64,000 bases of DNA from Jiangella gansuensis DSM 44835 (GCF_000515395.1 NZ_KI911782.1:845090-909089), one strand, 5' to 3'. Shown: positions 51,794-60,134, counted from the first letter of the stretch. Notes: a model not told the origin generated them from the sequence alone. Numbers and translations: made by a program.

Positions 51794-53221
51794 TCATGCC
51801 GACGAGGCCGCGTCGGCGCGACGGATACGGGCGAGGTTGGCCGAGCGGGTGGCGTTAGCTGCGGCAGCGGTGTCGAGGTAGCCGCGTCCGGCGTAGCGCC
51901 AGTCGCCGATGACGAGGAGCGTGGTGGCGTCGTCGGTGTCGGCCTGGTCGACGTCGAGGACGTCCCGCACGTCGGCGTCAGCGGGGAGCTGGGCGCGACG
52001 CTGCCGCCAATGCCGGCGGGCGGTGCGGAGCGCGCCGAAGGTAACGCTGTAGGCGCGGCTCTTGGTGATGGGGTGGCCGCGGTAGCCGAGGGTGGCGTAG
52101 CGGTCCTTGAGCCGGGCGTAGTCGTCGTTGACGGGGACGAGCTGCTGTGCGGCCTTGATGAGCCGGACGGCGTGCGGGGTCGCGCCGTGCTTGGCAGCGT
52201 GCCCGGCGCTGTACAGCTTCCCGGAGACAGGGAGCCCGAAGTCCTCGGTGCTCTTCGTCAAGTACTTGGCGAGGTAGGCGGCGACCTGGTGCGGGTGCGC
52301 TGACCCTTCTCGGTTGTCGCGGCCGGCGCCGGGGGTGATGCTGCGCAGGTCGAGCTGCCGGCCCCACCGAAGCCTGAGTGTCTGCCCGCCGGGGAGGGGC
52401 ACGTCCTTGTGCGCGTGGGCGGCGGCGTGCCGAACGGCGTCCTCGAGGTGCGTCACCGTGAGGTCCAGTTGCGGCGGGGTGGTGGGGCCGTCGGGTCCGT
52501 CGAGGCGGATGACGACGTGGAAGTGCACGACACCGCGCGCCTGAAACTCCACCACCCGCGTGTAGGAGACCTTGGCCGCGCTCGTGAACGTCTTCATCGA
52601 CATGCCGGCGGTGCGGGCGAGGCGGCGGCGTAGCGCCATGGTGAAGTACCGCCACAGTTGCGGTGCCCACCACTGCCAGGCGGCGTGGGCGGTGTAGTCG
52701 TAGCACTCGAAGCACAGCGGCTGACCGACCTGTGGGTCGTCGGCGTCGTGCCGGCGCACACACGAGAGCGGGCGGCCGTGCGGGCAGCGCGGCTTGTCCC
52801 GCCTGGCCCGGCACGGGGCGGTCTTCCCGTTGGTGGGTCGGGTGTGGCGGTGCACGGCCCCGAACGACGGCGCGGTGAAGGTCGCGAACGTCGCCGGATG
52901 CTCGGCGACCGTGTCGGGGATGGTCTTGCCGCCGGCCAGGCCGCAGGACAGCAGGTGCCACGCGTCGCCCTTGTACTCACGTGAGCAGGACGGGCAGACG
53001 GCGGCGCGGCGGTTGCCGCAGCGCACGTAGGTGTGCCCGTCCGGTTCGTCGTCGGAGGAGTAGGTGCGCACGACCTCACCCGTGGCCGCGTGGACGGTGG
53101 TCGATGAGCCGGTGAGCCGGATCGGGTTGACGCAGCCGCGGGCCTGCTCCCCGGCCCGGGAGCGCGAGAGCGACGCCAGCTGGAACACCAGCTCCGTATG
53201 GGACAGCTCGCGTGTGCTCAC
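51794..53221 (-). CDS. repSA: Replication initiator (RepSA type, rolling circle)
   Basis: A 475-residue initiator. A Cys cluster near residues 68-81 (CGNRRAAVCPSC) and a second near 144-172 (CRARRDKPRCPHG, CFECYDY) form zinc-binding sites. The HUH-type metal motif is in GVVHFHVVIRLDG near residue 235, and the segment HQVAAYLAKYLTKSTED near 315 holds the candidate nicking Tyr. It replicates the excised element. GTG 53221 overlaps the traB stop by four bases. Confidence 0.88.
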   Translation of the reverse strand: MSTRELSHTELVFQLASLSRSRAGEQARGCVNPIRLTGSSTTVHAATGEVVRTYSSDDEPDGHTYVRCGNRRAAVCPSCSREYKGDAWHLLSCGLAGGKTIPDTVAEHPATFATFTAPSFGAVHRHTRPTNGKTAPCRARRDKPRCPHGRPLSCVRRHDADDPQVGQPLCFECYDYTAHAAWQWWAPQLWRYFTMALRRRLARTAGMSMKTFTSAAKVSYTRVVEFQARGVVHFHVVIRLDGPDGPTTPPQLDLTVTHLEDAVRHAAAHAHKDVPLPGGQTLRLRWGRQLDLRSITPGAGRDNREGSAHPHQVAAYLAKYLTKSTEDFGLPVSGKLYSAGHAAKHGATPHAVRLIKAAQQLVPVNDDYARLKDRYATLGYRGHPITKSRAYSVTFGALRTARRHWRQRRAQLPADADVRDVLDVDQADTDDATTLLVIGDWRYAGRGYLDTAAAANATRSANLARIRRADAASSA

Positions 53222-54693
53222 GCGACCGCCCCCGTGTCGTCGTCCTGGTCGTCGTCGGTGACGACGGTGAAGCCGTGGCGCGGTGGTGCCGGCGGCGCGG
53301 CGGGGAACTGCTGGGCCATGGCGCGGATGTCGTCGTCGGTGACCCAGGTGAACCGGACCCGGACCGGAGCGGGGTCGCCGTCGACGAGCACGTACCCGGT
53401 GCCCGGCTGCGACTCGGGGATCGACTCAGCGTGTGCGCCGCGTTCCCAGGCGTCCTTGCCGAGGACCATCTCGACCTCGGACGCGGTGTCCAGCCGGAGT
53501 GCGACCTTGGTGGGGAACAGGTTGCGGGCGTCGACGACGGACTTGCGGGGGTCCTGGACGAACGCCAGCACCGACACCCCGGCCGCGCGGCCCTGAGACA
53601 GGACGACCTTGAGCGCCTTGTTGAACTGGTGCTTGAGTTTGGTGTCGTCCTGGTAGTCCGACAGGAACGCCAGCTCGTCGATGATCAGCACCACGAACGG
53701 CTCCACCGCAGTCGGGACGTGTTTACGACTCTGGCCGCGCAGCCGCTTCGACCGTGCCCGCACCAGCTCGGCGGCCTCGGTGACGAGGTCGACCATGTCG
53801 CCGGGCTCGTCGTCGGCGGCGAACCGGGTGAACAGTGCCCGGCCCATCGCCAGCTCGATGCCGCCCTTCGGGTCCGCGCCCCACAACTGCACCAGCCCGG
53901 ACGGGACAGCTGGCGCGAGCGCGCGGACGGTCGACCACAGCGCGGAGCCCTTCCCGGACCCGGTCGCGCCGACGGTCAGGACGTGGCTGTAGAGCAGCCG
54001 CAGCCGATACGGGGAGCCGTCCTCGGTGAACCCGACTGGTAGCGCTTCGAAGTCGACGTCCGGTGCGTCGAGCGTCATCGCGGGGATGGGGTCGGTGAGC
54101 ATGTCGCCGGTGCTGAACAGCAACGTCACCGTGCCCGGCTGATCACTCCGGACGCGGACCTGTGCGGAGCCGAACGCGTGCGCCAAGGCGTCGGCCCGGT
54201 CGGCGTAGTCGGCGGGCGATTGGCCGGCCAACATCCGCACCATGACGGCGTCGGCGGCAGGGTGGGCGGTCACGCCGATCAGCTCGGGCGCGACCTGGCG
54301 GCCGAACGGACCGGCCACGGTGAGGCCGCAGCCGGCGGCGACGGTCGGCCAGTGCTTGCGGTAGATCCGCCGGTAGCGCCACCGGCCCCGCACACTGGCG
54401 GCGACCTGGTCGGCGGATTCGGGGTGGGCGAGCCGCCACACCACCCATCCGACGGCCGGGAGCACGAGGAGCAGGACCAGGCCGCCGCCGCCGAGGACGG
54501 AGTAGGCGAGCAGCAGCACGGCCCCGGCGGCGAACACCTGCGGGAGTTTGCGCAGCAGCATCAGCGGCGTCAGCGTCACCCAGGCCAGGCCGCGCAGCAG
54601 CTGCCGGATCAGCGAGTCGTGGTCGAAGAGGTTCTGGATGAACGTCGCGAGGGTCTTGATGGTCTTCGGGGTCAGTACGGGTCGGGGGCTCAT
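53218..54693 (-). CDS. traB: FtsK/SpoIIIE-type DNA translocase (TraB-like transfer protein)
   Basis: A 491-residue protein. The N-terminal region has two hydrophobic segments (residues about 37-82: LRGLAWVTLTPLMLL, AGAVLLLAYSVLGGGG). The motor domain has Walker A VGATGSGKGSA near residue 245 and Walker B VVLIIDELAFLSD near 335. AICE elements use one such protein to pump double-stranded DNA between mycelia. It is shorter than chromosomal FtsK and has no obvious gamma domain. The ATG at 54693 overlaps the upstream 52-residue gene (ATGA). Confidence 0.9.
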   Translation of the reverse strand: MSPRPVLTPKTIKTLATFIQNLFDHDSLIRQLLRGLAWVTLTPLMLLRKLPQVFAAGAVLLLAYSVLGGGGLVLLLVLPAVGWVVWRLAHPESADQVAASVRGRWRYRRIYRKHWPTVAAGCGLTVAGPFGRQVAPELIGVTAHPAADAVMVRMLAGQSPADYADRADALAHAFGSAQVRVRSDQPGTVTLLFSTGDMLTDPIPAMTLDAPDVDFEALPVGFTEDGSPYRLRLLYSHVLTVGATGSGKGSALWSTVRALAPAVPSGLVQLWGADPKGGIELAMGRALFTRFAADDEPGDMVDLVTEAAELVRARSKRLRGQSRKHVPTAVEPFVVLIIDELAFLSDYQDDTKLKHQFNKALKVVLSQGRAAGVSVLAFVQDPRKSVVDARNLFPTKVALRLDTASEVEMVLGKDAWERGAHAESIPESQPGTGYVLVDGDPAPVRVRFTWVTDDDIRAMAQQFPAAPPAPPRHGFTVVTDDDQDDDTGAVA

Positions 54694-54848
54694 CGGAGCA
54701 GTCCTTCGGGGGCTGTCAGGGCCGCGTGCCGGGCGTGGGCGGCGGCGTGGCAGGAGTCGCAGACGGTGTCGCCGGTGCCGGGGTGGAACCACGCCTTGAC
54801 GGCGTCCACGGGGCGGCCACACTCGGAGCAGGTCACGAGGGCCGACAT
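54690..54848 (-). CDS. Small zinc-ribbon protein, 52 residues
   Basis: Translation from ATG 54848 gives MSALVTCSECGRPVDAV and, near the middle, GDTVCDSCHAAAHARHA. Two CxxC pairs and nearby His residues suggest one zinc site. It overlaps traB by four bases and the preceding 64-residue gene by one base, so it is clearly part of the transfer operon. Function unknown. Confidence 0.68.
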   Translation of the reverse strand: MSALVTCSECGRPVDAVKAWFHPGTGDTVCDSCHAAAHARHAALTAPEGLLR

Positions 54849-55042
54849 CAGGCCGCCGCCTTGCGAGGCCGGCGACGCGTCGCCTTCTTCGGCTTGGCCG
54901 GCGGCGCAGCTGGGGTGCAGGAGTCGCACACGATGCCGGGCTGCGGCGAGCTGGTTCGGCCGCACGCCGTGCACGGGAACGAGTACGCGGCCGCGCTGGT
55001 GTCGAACGGCAGCATGCCGAACAGGACCGGCTGCCCGTTCAC
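54848..55042 (-). CDS. Small Cys-rich basic protein, 64 residues
   Basis: From GTG 55042 it reads MNGQPVLFGMLPFDTS, then two CxxC-type pairs (PCTACGRT and VCDSCTPA), then a Lys/Arg/Ala tail (KPKKATRRRPRKAAA). It is probably a zinc-binding, DNA-contacting accessory protein. Its start overlaps the stop of the 54-residue membrane-protein gene (GTGA) and its stop overlaps the next gene's ATG. Confidence 0.66.
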   Translation of the reverse strand: MNGQPVLFGMLPFDTSAAAYSFPCTACGRTSSPQPGIVCDSCTPAAPPAKPKKATRRRPRKAAA

Positions 55043-55203
55043 GGCCGATCACCGCAGCGCGTCACCGCGGCGTCGCGGACCGTGTCGGAGCGTTCGGCCT
55101 GGACCTCGTCGGCGCTGACCATGAGGACGACGACGGTCAACAGCTGGGCGAGGACGATGCCGAGGGCGGCGACGGGGAGTCGCCAGGTCGTAGGCTTGGA
55201 CAC
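55039..55203 (-). CDS. Single-pass small membrane protein, 54 residues
   Basis: From GTG 55203, with GGAGGGG seven bases upstream, the frame reads MSKPTTWRLPVAALGIVLAQ, continues hydrophobic to about residue 30, then an acidic/polar tail ending TRCGDRP. It overlaps the next gene by four bases. A good ribosome site and coupling on one side support it as real. It is short enough to be missed by routine gene calling. Likely an accessory of the TraB transfer apparatus. Confidence 0.6.
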   Translation of the reverse strand: MSKPTTWRLPVAALGIVLAQLLTVVVLMVSADEVQAERSDTVRDAAVTRCGDRP

Positions 55204-55237
55204 ACCAATCCCCTCCATTCGGGGGTGTTGATTGGGG

Positions 55238-55286
55238 CCACCGGGGACGGGGTTGGTTTCCTAGGCCTGTCACCCGTCCCCGGTGG
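55238..55286 (-). terminator. Perfect 14-bp hairpin inside the element operon
   Basis: CCACCGGGGACGGG (55238-55251) and CCCGTCCCCGGTGG (55273-55286) are perfect complements around a 21-base loop. It stands between the 175-residue gene and the small-protein/traB chain on the minus strand. It should reduce read-through into transfer genes, which may have a separate promoter near 55204-55237. Confidence 0.7.
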
Positions 55287-55290
55287 GGTC

Positions 55291-55818
55291 TCATCGCGAG
55301 ACGGCAGGGGGTCCTTCGCCGTTCGTCGCGTCGCTCACCGCGGCCAGCCGCACCACCAGTGCGTCATCCGACGCGGCCGGGTACATCCAGGCAGGCAATC
55401 GGGCGTGCACGATGGCCAGCCAGTCCGCGAGCACGGCAGCGCCGCGCTGGTCGAACGACACATCGTGCGGCGACCACGCCACCCGGCCACCGAGGGTTGC
55501 GACCAGCCGGACGAGGTTCTTCTCCCCGCTGGACATGACCCCGAACGCCTGCACCTCGTGCGAGGCCTGTGGGCCGCGTGCGTGCCACTCCCAGAACGCC
55601 GCGTCGTCGTCTGGAGCTGGGTGGCGGGCTTCGTACGCCTCCCACGCGGCCGCGTCCGCCAGCTGGCCGTTGACCGCCTGGGTGACGACGTCCAGCCAGC
55701 CTGGGTGTTCGTCGATGGGGCCGGCGATCCGCTCGGCCAGCTGCCGCACCCACGGATGCCGGACCGCCAGCCAGTCAGCCGCGGCGTACGCGTCGGTTGG
55801 GATCTCGATGACGGTCAT
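55291..55818 (-). CDS. AICE hypothetical protein, 175 residues
   Basis: From ATG 55818 the protein starts MTVIEIPTDAYAAADWL. It has Trp-rich helices (HPGWLDVVTQAVNGQL, AAFWEWHARGP) and an Ala-rich C-terminal half. No known domain is recognised. It starts two bases after the previous stop, so it belongs to the same operon as the 131-residue gene. Position between regulators and transfer genes suggests a replication or transfer accessory role. Confidence 0.65.
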   Translation of the reverse strand: MTVIEIPTDAYAAADWLAVRHPWVRQLAERIAGPIDEHPGWLDVVTQAVNGQLADAAAWEAYEARHPAPDDDAAFWEWHARGPQASHEVQAFGVMSSGEKNLVRLVATLGGRVAWSPHDVSFDQRGAAVLADWLAIVHARLPAWMYPAASDDALVVRLAAVSDATNGEGPPAVSR

Positions 55819-55820
55819 CC

Positions 55821-56216
55821 TCAGGCCGCCTTGTCGCCGGACGTGCCCTTGCCGGTGTCCTTGCGCGGGGTGTGCGACGCGATCCCTCCGGCCCGCCACG
55901 ACTCGACCAGCTGGCCCGTCTTGGTCACCCGTGCCGACGCCACCAGGTCGCCGAACTCGATGGGGGAGTAGTCCGCGATCTCCGGTCTCAACGGTGCTGG
56001 GACCGTCACCTGCGCCCGCGCCGTCAACTCGCGGTCGAACGACACCGTCCGGTAATTGACCTCGACCGCCCACAACGGCAGCCGCGTCTCCTCGTCGACC
56101 GCCTGCCGCTCCGACTGCCGACGTCCCTCCGGGGTGTCCTCCCACTCGTGCACCGAGTTCACGACCCCGGTCGCCGTCATCATCTGCCGCTTGCTGTCCA
56201 CTGCATAGGTCGCCAT
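55821..56216 (-). CDS. AICE hypothetical protein, 131 residues
   Basis: From ATG 56216, with GGAGAGG close upstream, the protein starts MATYAVDSKRQMMTATGVVN and continues as mixed beta/alpha sequence to a Lys-rich end (PRKDTGKGTSGDKAA). No domain is recognised. It is the first gene of the leftward element operon, facing the GntR regulator across a 203-base control region with strong palindromes. Confidence 0.66.
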   Translation of the reverse strand: MATYAVDSKRQMMTATGVVNSVHEWEDTPEGRRQSERQAVDEETRLPLWAVEVNYRTVSFDRELTARAQVTVPAPLRPEIADYSPIEFGDLVASARVTKTGQLVESWRAGGIASHTPRKDTGKGTSGDKAA

Positions 56217-56287
56217 GACCTCTCCTTCCGTTCGGGGACCTTCCCCGGCTCCGCGCTCGTGACGATGAGGCGAAGCACGACCATCCT

Positions 56288-56307
56288 GCACTATGTCCAC
56301 ATAGTGC
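56288..56307. promoter_or_regulatory. Palindromic operator GCACTATGT-CC-ACATAGTGC
   Basis: A perfect 20-base palindrome with two central bases, in the divergent region between the leftward operon and the GntR gene. A related short palindrome lies at 56374-56384. CCAATTGG/CAATTGG repeats at 56327-56342 add further symmetry. It suits a KorSA-like GntR repressor. Confidence 0.72.
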
Positions 56308-56373
56308 GTCAAGTTGCCTCAAGGGCCAATTGGCAATTGGCAAGAGCCTCGTTACGGTTGTCGCCAACGCCCT

Positions 56374-56384
56374 GCACTTAGTGC
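56374..56384. promoter_or_regulatory. Second GCACT-T-AGTGC half-operator before the GntR gene
   Basis: GCACTTAGTGC repeats the outer half-sites (GCACT/AGTGC) of the 56288 palindrome with a one-base centre, 36 bases before the GntR start. It is a second candidate binding site for the same regulator. Confidence 0.5.
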
Positions 56385-56419
56385 GGCAACAGGTGCCGCG
56401 CATGAGGAGGAGGCTGGCG

Positions 56420-56749
56420 ATGTCGACTGCACCGGCGTTCCGACAGCTCGCGGCTGATCTGCGAGCGCGGATCGCGGCGGGGGAGTTATCGCCAGGAAGC
56501 CAGCTCCCATCCATGGCACAACTCCGCGAGCAGCACCGCGTGTCCAGCACCGTCGTCCGGGATGCGCTCAACGAGCTGCGCCGCGACGGCCTGATCGTCG
56601 GACGCCAGGGCAAGGGCGTTTTCGTCGCCGACGACGTGAGCGGTGCGGATCGTCGGCCCGACGACACCCAGGTCCGGCTGGACCGCCTTGAAGAGGCCGT
56701 GCGCACCTTGACCGAGCGCGTCAACGACCTCGCCGCCGGCCAGGAATGA
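56420..56749 (+). CDS. GntR-family regulator (KorSA-like, short form)
   Basis: A 109-residue regulator. The winged helix (residues 5-72) includes RIAAGELSPGSQLPSMAQL, then VSSTVVRDALNELRRDGLI. The C-terminus is a short predicted coiled coil (DTQVRLDRLEEAVRTLTERV) instead of a ligand domain, as in KorSA/YtrA-like repressors. The ATG at 56420 has GAGGAGGAGG upstream. It probably represses transfer and replication genes through the palindromes at 56288 and 56374. Confidence 0.85.
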   Translation: MSTAPAFRQLAADLRARIAAGELSPGSQLPSMAQLREQHRVSSTVVRDALNELRRDGLIVGRQGKGVFVADDVSGADRRPDDTQVRLDRLEEAVRTLTERVNDLAAGQE

Positions 56750-56822
56750 CCATGGGCAGGCGTGCTTCGTCGGATGCTGCGGGCTGTCACGCCACCAGCA
56801 AAACCCGGCCTGCAAGTGCATG

Positions 56823-56841
56823 CCCGGACAAACTGTCCGGG
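56823..56841. promoter_or_regulatory. Palindrome CCCGGACA-AAC-TGTCCGGG before the XRE gene
   Basis: A perfect 8-base inverted repeat with three central bases, centred 44 bases before the ATG of the XRE regulator. A weak TATCGT -10 at 56863-56868 follows. It is a probable binding site for the XRE protein itself. Confidence 0.6.
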
Positions 56842-56875
56842 TACCTGACTGGCCTGCTGACCTATCGTTGAGACC

Positions 56876-58090
56876 ATGCGTGGAGCAGGGGACACCCTCA
56901 GCATCGGTGAGCGCATCGCGTTCTACCGAGTGCGGCGCGGCCTGACCCAATCCGTGCTCGCGAACCTCGTGGGCCGCTCCGAGGATTGGCTCAGCAAGAT
57001 CGAGCGCGGTGAGCGCGACATCCGGCGACTCGACGTCCTCACCGAGCTCGCACGCGCTCTGCGCGTCACTCTCGGCGACCTGATCGGTCAACCCGTCTTG
57101 GTCGAGGACGATCGTGCCGGCGACGACGTGCCGGCCATCCGTGATGCACTGATGAGTCCACGTCGGCTCTCCCAGCTGCTGTTCCAGCAGACCGCCGTCG
57201 AACAGATCGACGTCACGCACACCGAGCGGCTGACCGTGAGCGCCTGGGACGACTACCAGAACGGCGGACTCGGCCGCGCCATCGCCGTCCTGCCTCAGCT
57301 ACTGGCATCTGCTCAAGCGCTCGAAGCGGAAGGGACCCGCGCCGGTTGGCGGGTGTCCGCCCGAGCGCACCACCTGGCGGCCACGACGCTCAGCAAGATC
57401 GGTGAGGTCGACCTCGCCTGGATCGCCGCCGAGCGCGCCATGAGCGCGGCCGGCCAGTCCGACGATCCGCTTGCCCTCGCCTCAGCCGCCCGCGCCGGCA
57501 CTCACGCGCTCCTGTCCGTCGGCCGCTACGACGACGCACTTCAGGTCGGGGACGCGGCCCGCAGCTGGTTGGCAGGCACGGTCCGAGCTGGCGAACCCGA
57601 AGCGCTCAGTCTGCTCGGCATGCTCGATCTACGCATGGCCGTGGCCGCTGCCCGCCGACAGGACCGTGCCACTACGACGACGCTCCTCGACCGAGCAACC
57701 GTGGCAGCGGACCGGCTGGGTCACGACGCGAACCACTGGCAGACCGCGTTCGGCCCGACCAACGTCCACGTGCATCGCGTCTCGACTGCTCTGGACCTCG
57801 GCGACGTCGCCTACGTGGCTGAGCACGGCCCGCTGATCGACCCGAGCCCGCTACCCATCGAGCGCCAGGTCTGTCACCGCATCGACGTGGCCCGCGCCTA
57901 CAGCCACCTTGCCCAGGACGATGAAGCCGTCGACGCCCTGTTGACGGCCGAACAGCAGGCGCCCCAGTTCGTTCGTCACAACCCCGCCGTCCGCGAGACG
58001 GTGCGCGCCATCTACCGCCGCTCGCCCGTCACCATGGGCGGCCGGCAGTCCGTCGTCATGCAGCTCGCCGAACGCTGCCGAGCCGTATGA
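56876..58090 (+). CDS. XRE helix-turn-helix regulator with TPR-like C-terminal domain
   Basis: A 404-residue protein. The N-terminal XRE domain (residues 8-65) reads GERIAFYRVRRGLTQSVLAN, then GRSEDWLSKIERGERDIRRL. The remaining 330 residues are Ala-rich paired helices of TPR-like repeats (AHHLAATTLSKIGEVDLAW, ASAARAGTHALLSVGRYDDAL). There is no ribosome site before ATG 56876, and the stop overlaps the flavoprotein start (ATGA). This pair recurs in streptomycete mobile elements. It may sense a small molecule made or used by the flavoprotein. Confidence 0.85.
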   Translation: MRGAGDTLSIGERIAFYRVRRGLTQSVLANLVGRSEDWLSKIERGERDIRRLDVLTELARALRVTLGDLIGQPVLVEDDRAGDDVPAIRDALMSPRRLSQLLFQQTAVEQIDVTHTERLTVSAWDDYQNGGLGRAIAVLPQLLASAQALEAEGTRAGWRVSARAHHLAATTLSKIGEVDLAWIAAERAMSAAGQSDDPLALASAARAGTHALLSVGRYDDALQVGDAARSWLAGTVRAGEPEALSLLGMLDLRMAVAAARRQDRATTTTLLDRATVAADRLGHDANHWQTAFGPTNVHVHRVSTALDLGDVAYVAEHGPLIDPSPLPIERQVCHRIDVARAYSHLAQDDEAVDALLTAEQQAPQFVRHNPAVRETVRAIYRRSPVTMGGRQSVVMQLAERCRAV

Positions 58091-58650
58091 CCAGGCCCGT
58101 CCTCGGACTCGTCGCCTGCGCAGCCGGCGGCCTCGAAGACCTCCGAACGCAGCTGATCGAACCCATGCAGGCCGACGGCTGGACCGTCGCCGTCACTGTC
58201 ACGCCGACGGCGGCGACCTGGCTGCGCGCCTCGGGGGAGTTCGACAAGATCCAGAAGACCACCGGTCTGCCCGTGCGCGACCATGCCCGCCTGCCAAGCG
58301 AGACGAGCCCTCATCCAAAGGTCGACTGCTACGCCGTAGTACCTGCGACGGCCAATACGGTGGCGAAACTTGCGCTCGGAGTCGCCGATAACCACGCGCT
58401 CACAGCCTTGTGCGAGGCAATTGGGTACCGGCAACCGCCAATCGTGGTTTTCCCTCGAATCAACGCCGCGCACGCTGCCCACCCAGCTTGGCAGGGACAA
58501 GTGGATGTGCTAAGCAGCGCGGGCGTCCACCTCATCATCGGAGATGACGTCTGGCCATTGCACCAGCCGCGCACCATTCCTGGCAGGCCGTTGCCGTGGT
58601 CCACCATACGCGCATCCATCACTTCCGCCGCTGGGGGCCGTGCACTCTGA
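58087..58650 (+). CDS. Flavoprotein (HFCD/Dfp-like)
   Basis: A 187-residue protein of the phosphopantothenoylcysteine-decarboxylase-like flavoprotein family. The N-terminal strand-loop RPVLGLVACAAGGLEDL binds flavin, VDCYAVVPATANTVAKLALGVADN is the signature region (given in part), and RQPPIVVFPRIN is the following strand. The His/Asn catalytic pair of true decarboxylases is not obvious. It is translationally coupled to the XRE gene. Substrate unknown. Confidence 0.8.
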   Translation: MTRPVLGLVACAAGGLEDLRTQLIEPMQADGWTVAVTVTPTAATWLRASGEFDKIQKTTGLPVRDHARLPSETSPHPKVDCYAVVPATANTVAKLALGVADNHALTALCEAIGYRQPPIVVFPRINAAHAAHPAWQGQVDVLSSAGVHLIIGDDVWPLHQPRTIPGRPLPWSTIRASITSAAGGRAL

Positions 58651-58685
58651 CGGCTCGATATGATGGTCGCCTAACAGAGCTGGCC

Positions 58686-60134
58686 TTAAGAAGTACCATC
58701 GTCTTCGTCTGCTGCGGATTTTTCTTCAATGATGTCCTTAATGTCGTCCGTTCCAAGGGCACTCTCCGCTTGACCGCTCGCGGCAACTTTTAGCCATTCA
58801 TCCAACGCCCCTGCTTCGCGCATCCACGAAAAGAGTGGCCAACTGTACAGGTCATAGAGGGTCCACCGGTCAGCGGCAATCAGACCTCTAATGCCGTCCT
58901 GCGCAGCAGAAACATCATCAAGGAGAACGAGTTTCGCGACCCTGTAATCCTCAACCGAGGCAGATACGTCCCATCGCTGAACTTCAAGACGAATTGACTC
59001 CAGTCCTAAGCGCTTGGCTTTAGCGATCCAGGCGTTCACCTTGCTGGGCATGCGAATCGATTCGCTTGCGCCGATAGCCGCTGTGCGCCTGGCGAAGTCT
59101 TCGGCGACCTCGAACCGCCCCAGGTCGATTAGTTCTAGGTGATATTCCGTCAGCTGATCGCAGAATTCCTCGAAGTGTTCATTGGACAGGATCTTTCGAG
59201 CGACGCAGAGCGAAGCTGCGATCCCGAATGCAAACAATTGGTCCAATGCGCTGAGCAGATACTCCTCAGTGACGCGCAAGACGTCACCAACGGACACGTC
59301 GGCCCGTGATTGCGTGGGTACGTCCCTTATGTACTGCTCACTAACAACACAATCGGTATGAACTACAAGATTTCGCCGCGCGAAAATCTCCCGGACAATC
59401 GGCAGATCCAGTGCAAGTTCTTTGAACTCCACCGAGTATTGCTTCTTGAACCACTTCTCCCAATCGTCCATGCTTTCGCGCATGAGCGAGTCTATAAACC
59501 TATCCGTCACACGTGAGTAGAGGTTCTCGATATCGCTCGCAGTAAGTATATCAGCTGCTTTCAGGTCAACCGTGCTGTTTCCAATAGACTCCGGATATCT
59601 CCAAATGTGCGTCTGTATCAGGCGCGCAATTAGTACCTCGAAGGCACTGACGGCGATAGTCAGTTGTGATCGAAAGAGAAGGCTTGCTTGATCATGGCTT
59701 AGTCCCAGATGTCGCTGGATATCATAAAGCGTAAACGCGACTGCGCGTTTCAGTTCCGACGACGCGTTGGTGCCAAAGACGTGGAAAACTCCGCCATCCC
59801 GCCAAACATTTAGCCTAAGATCTGATCTGAACTCGGGGTCCTTGCTGAAATCTGCCTCGCCCGCCATCACATCCCTCGGAGCGGATCGGCCTTCGTCGGT
59901 AAATGCATATAGGCCCTGAACTACGCCGTCGTTATAAACCAGTCGTTCTTCGGTGGAAAGAAACTGACCGCGTGACTTCATAATGGTGAAGAGCCACCCA
60001 TGACTGTCTAGGAGTCTGGGGAACTTCGGCGAGATCTCGCTTGCAACTTTGTAGAACGCCAGGAACTGGCCATAGAAGCCGGTAAAGTTGCGCCGCATGC
60101 CAACCATTGCACGCTTTTCAATGTCCGAAACCAC
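58686..60134 (-). CDS. HEPN-like cargo protein of unknown function, AT-richer than its surroundings
   Basis: A 482-residue cytoplasmic protein with no domain I can name outright. Mainly helical. A string EIFARRNLVVHTD near residues 248-260 matches the R-x(4-6)-H core of HEPN ribonuclease domains, and RSQLTIAVSAFEVLIARLI near 160-178 looks like the helix that precedes such cores. Codon use is clearly less GC-rich than any neighbour, so it was acquired recently. HEPN proteins on mobile elements often act in phage defence, which is a hypothesis here. It is convergent with the flavoprotein gene. Confidence 0.68.
   Translation of the reverse strand: MVSDIEKRAMVGMRRNFTGFYGQFLAFYKVASEISPKFPRLLDSHGWLFTIMKSRGQFLSTEERLVYNDGVVQGLYAFTDEGRSAPRDVMAGEADFSKDPEFRSDLRLNVWRDGGVFHVFGTNASSELKRAVAFTLYDIQRHLGLSHDQASLLFRSQLTIAVSAFEVLIARLIQTHIWRYPESIGNSTVDLKAADILTASDIENLYSRVTDRFIDSLMRESMDDWEKWFKKQYSVEFKELALDLPIVREIFARRNLVVHTDCVVSEQYIRDVPTQSRADVSVGDVLRVTEEYLLSALDQLFAFGIAASLCVARKILSNEHFEEFCDQLTEYHLELIDLGRFEVAEDFARRTAAIGASESIRMPSKVNAWIAKAKRLGLESIRLEVQRWDVSASVEDYRVAKLVLLDDVSAAQDGIRGLIAADRWTLYDLYSWPLFSWMREAGALDEWLKVAASGQAESALGTDDIKDIIEEKSAADEDDGTS

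Noticed and set aside
56690-56900. Possible CRISPR or tandem array near the XRE gene
   Set aside because: The repeated bases are a single palindrome (56823-56841); no regularly spaced repeat and spacer pattern exists anywhere in the window.
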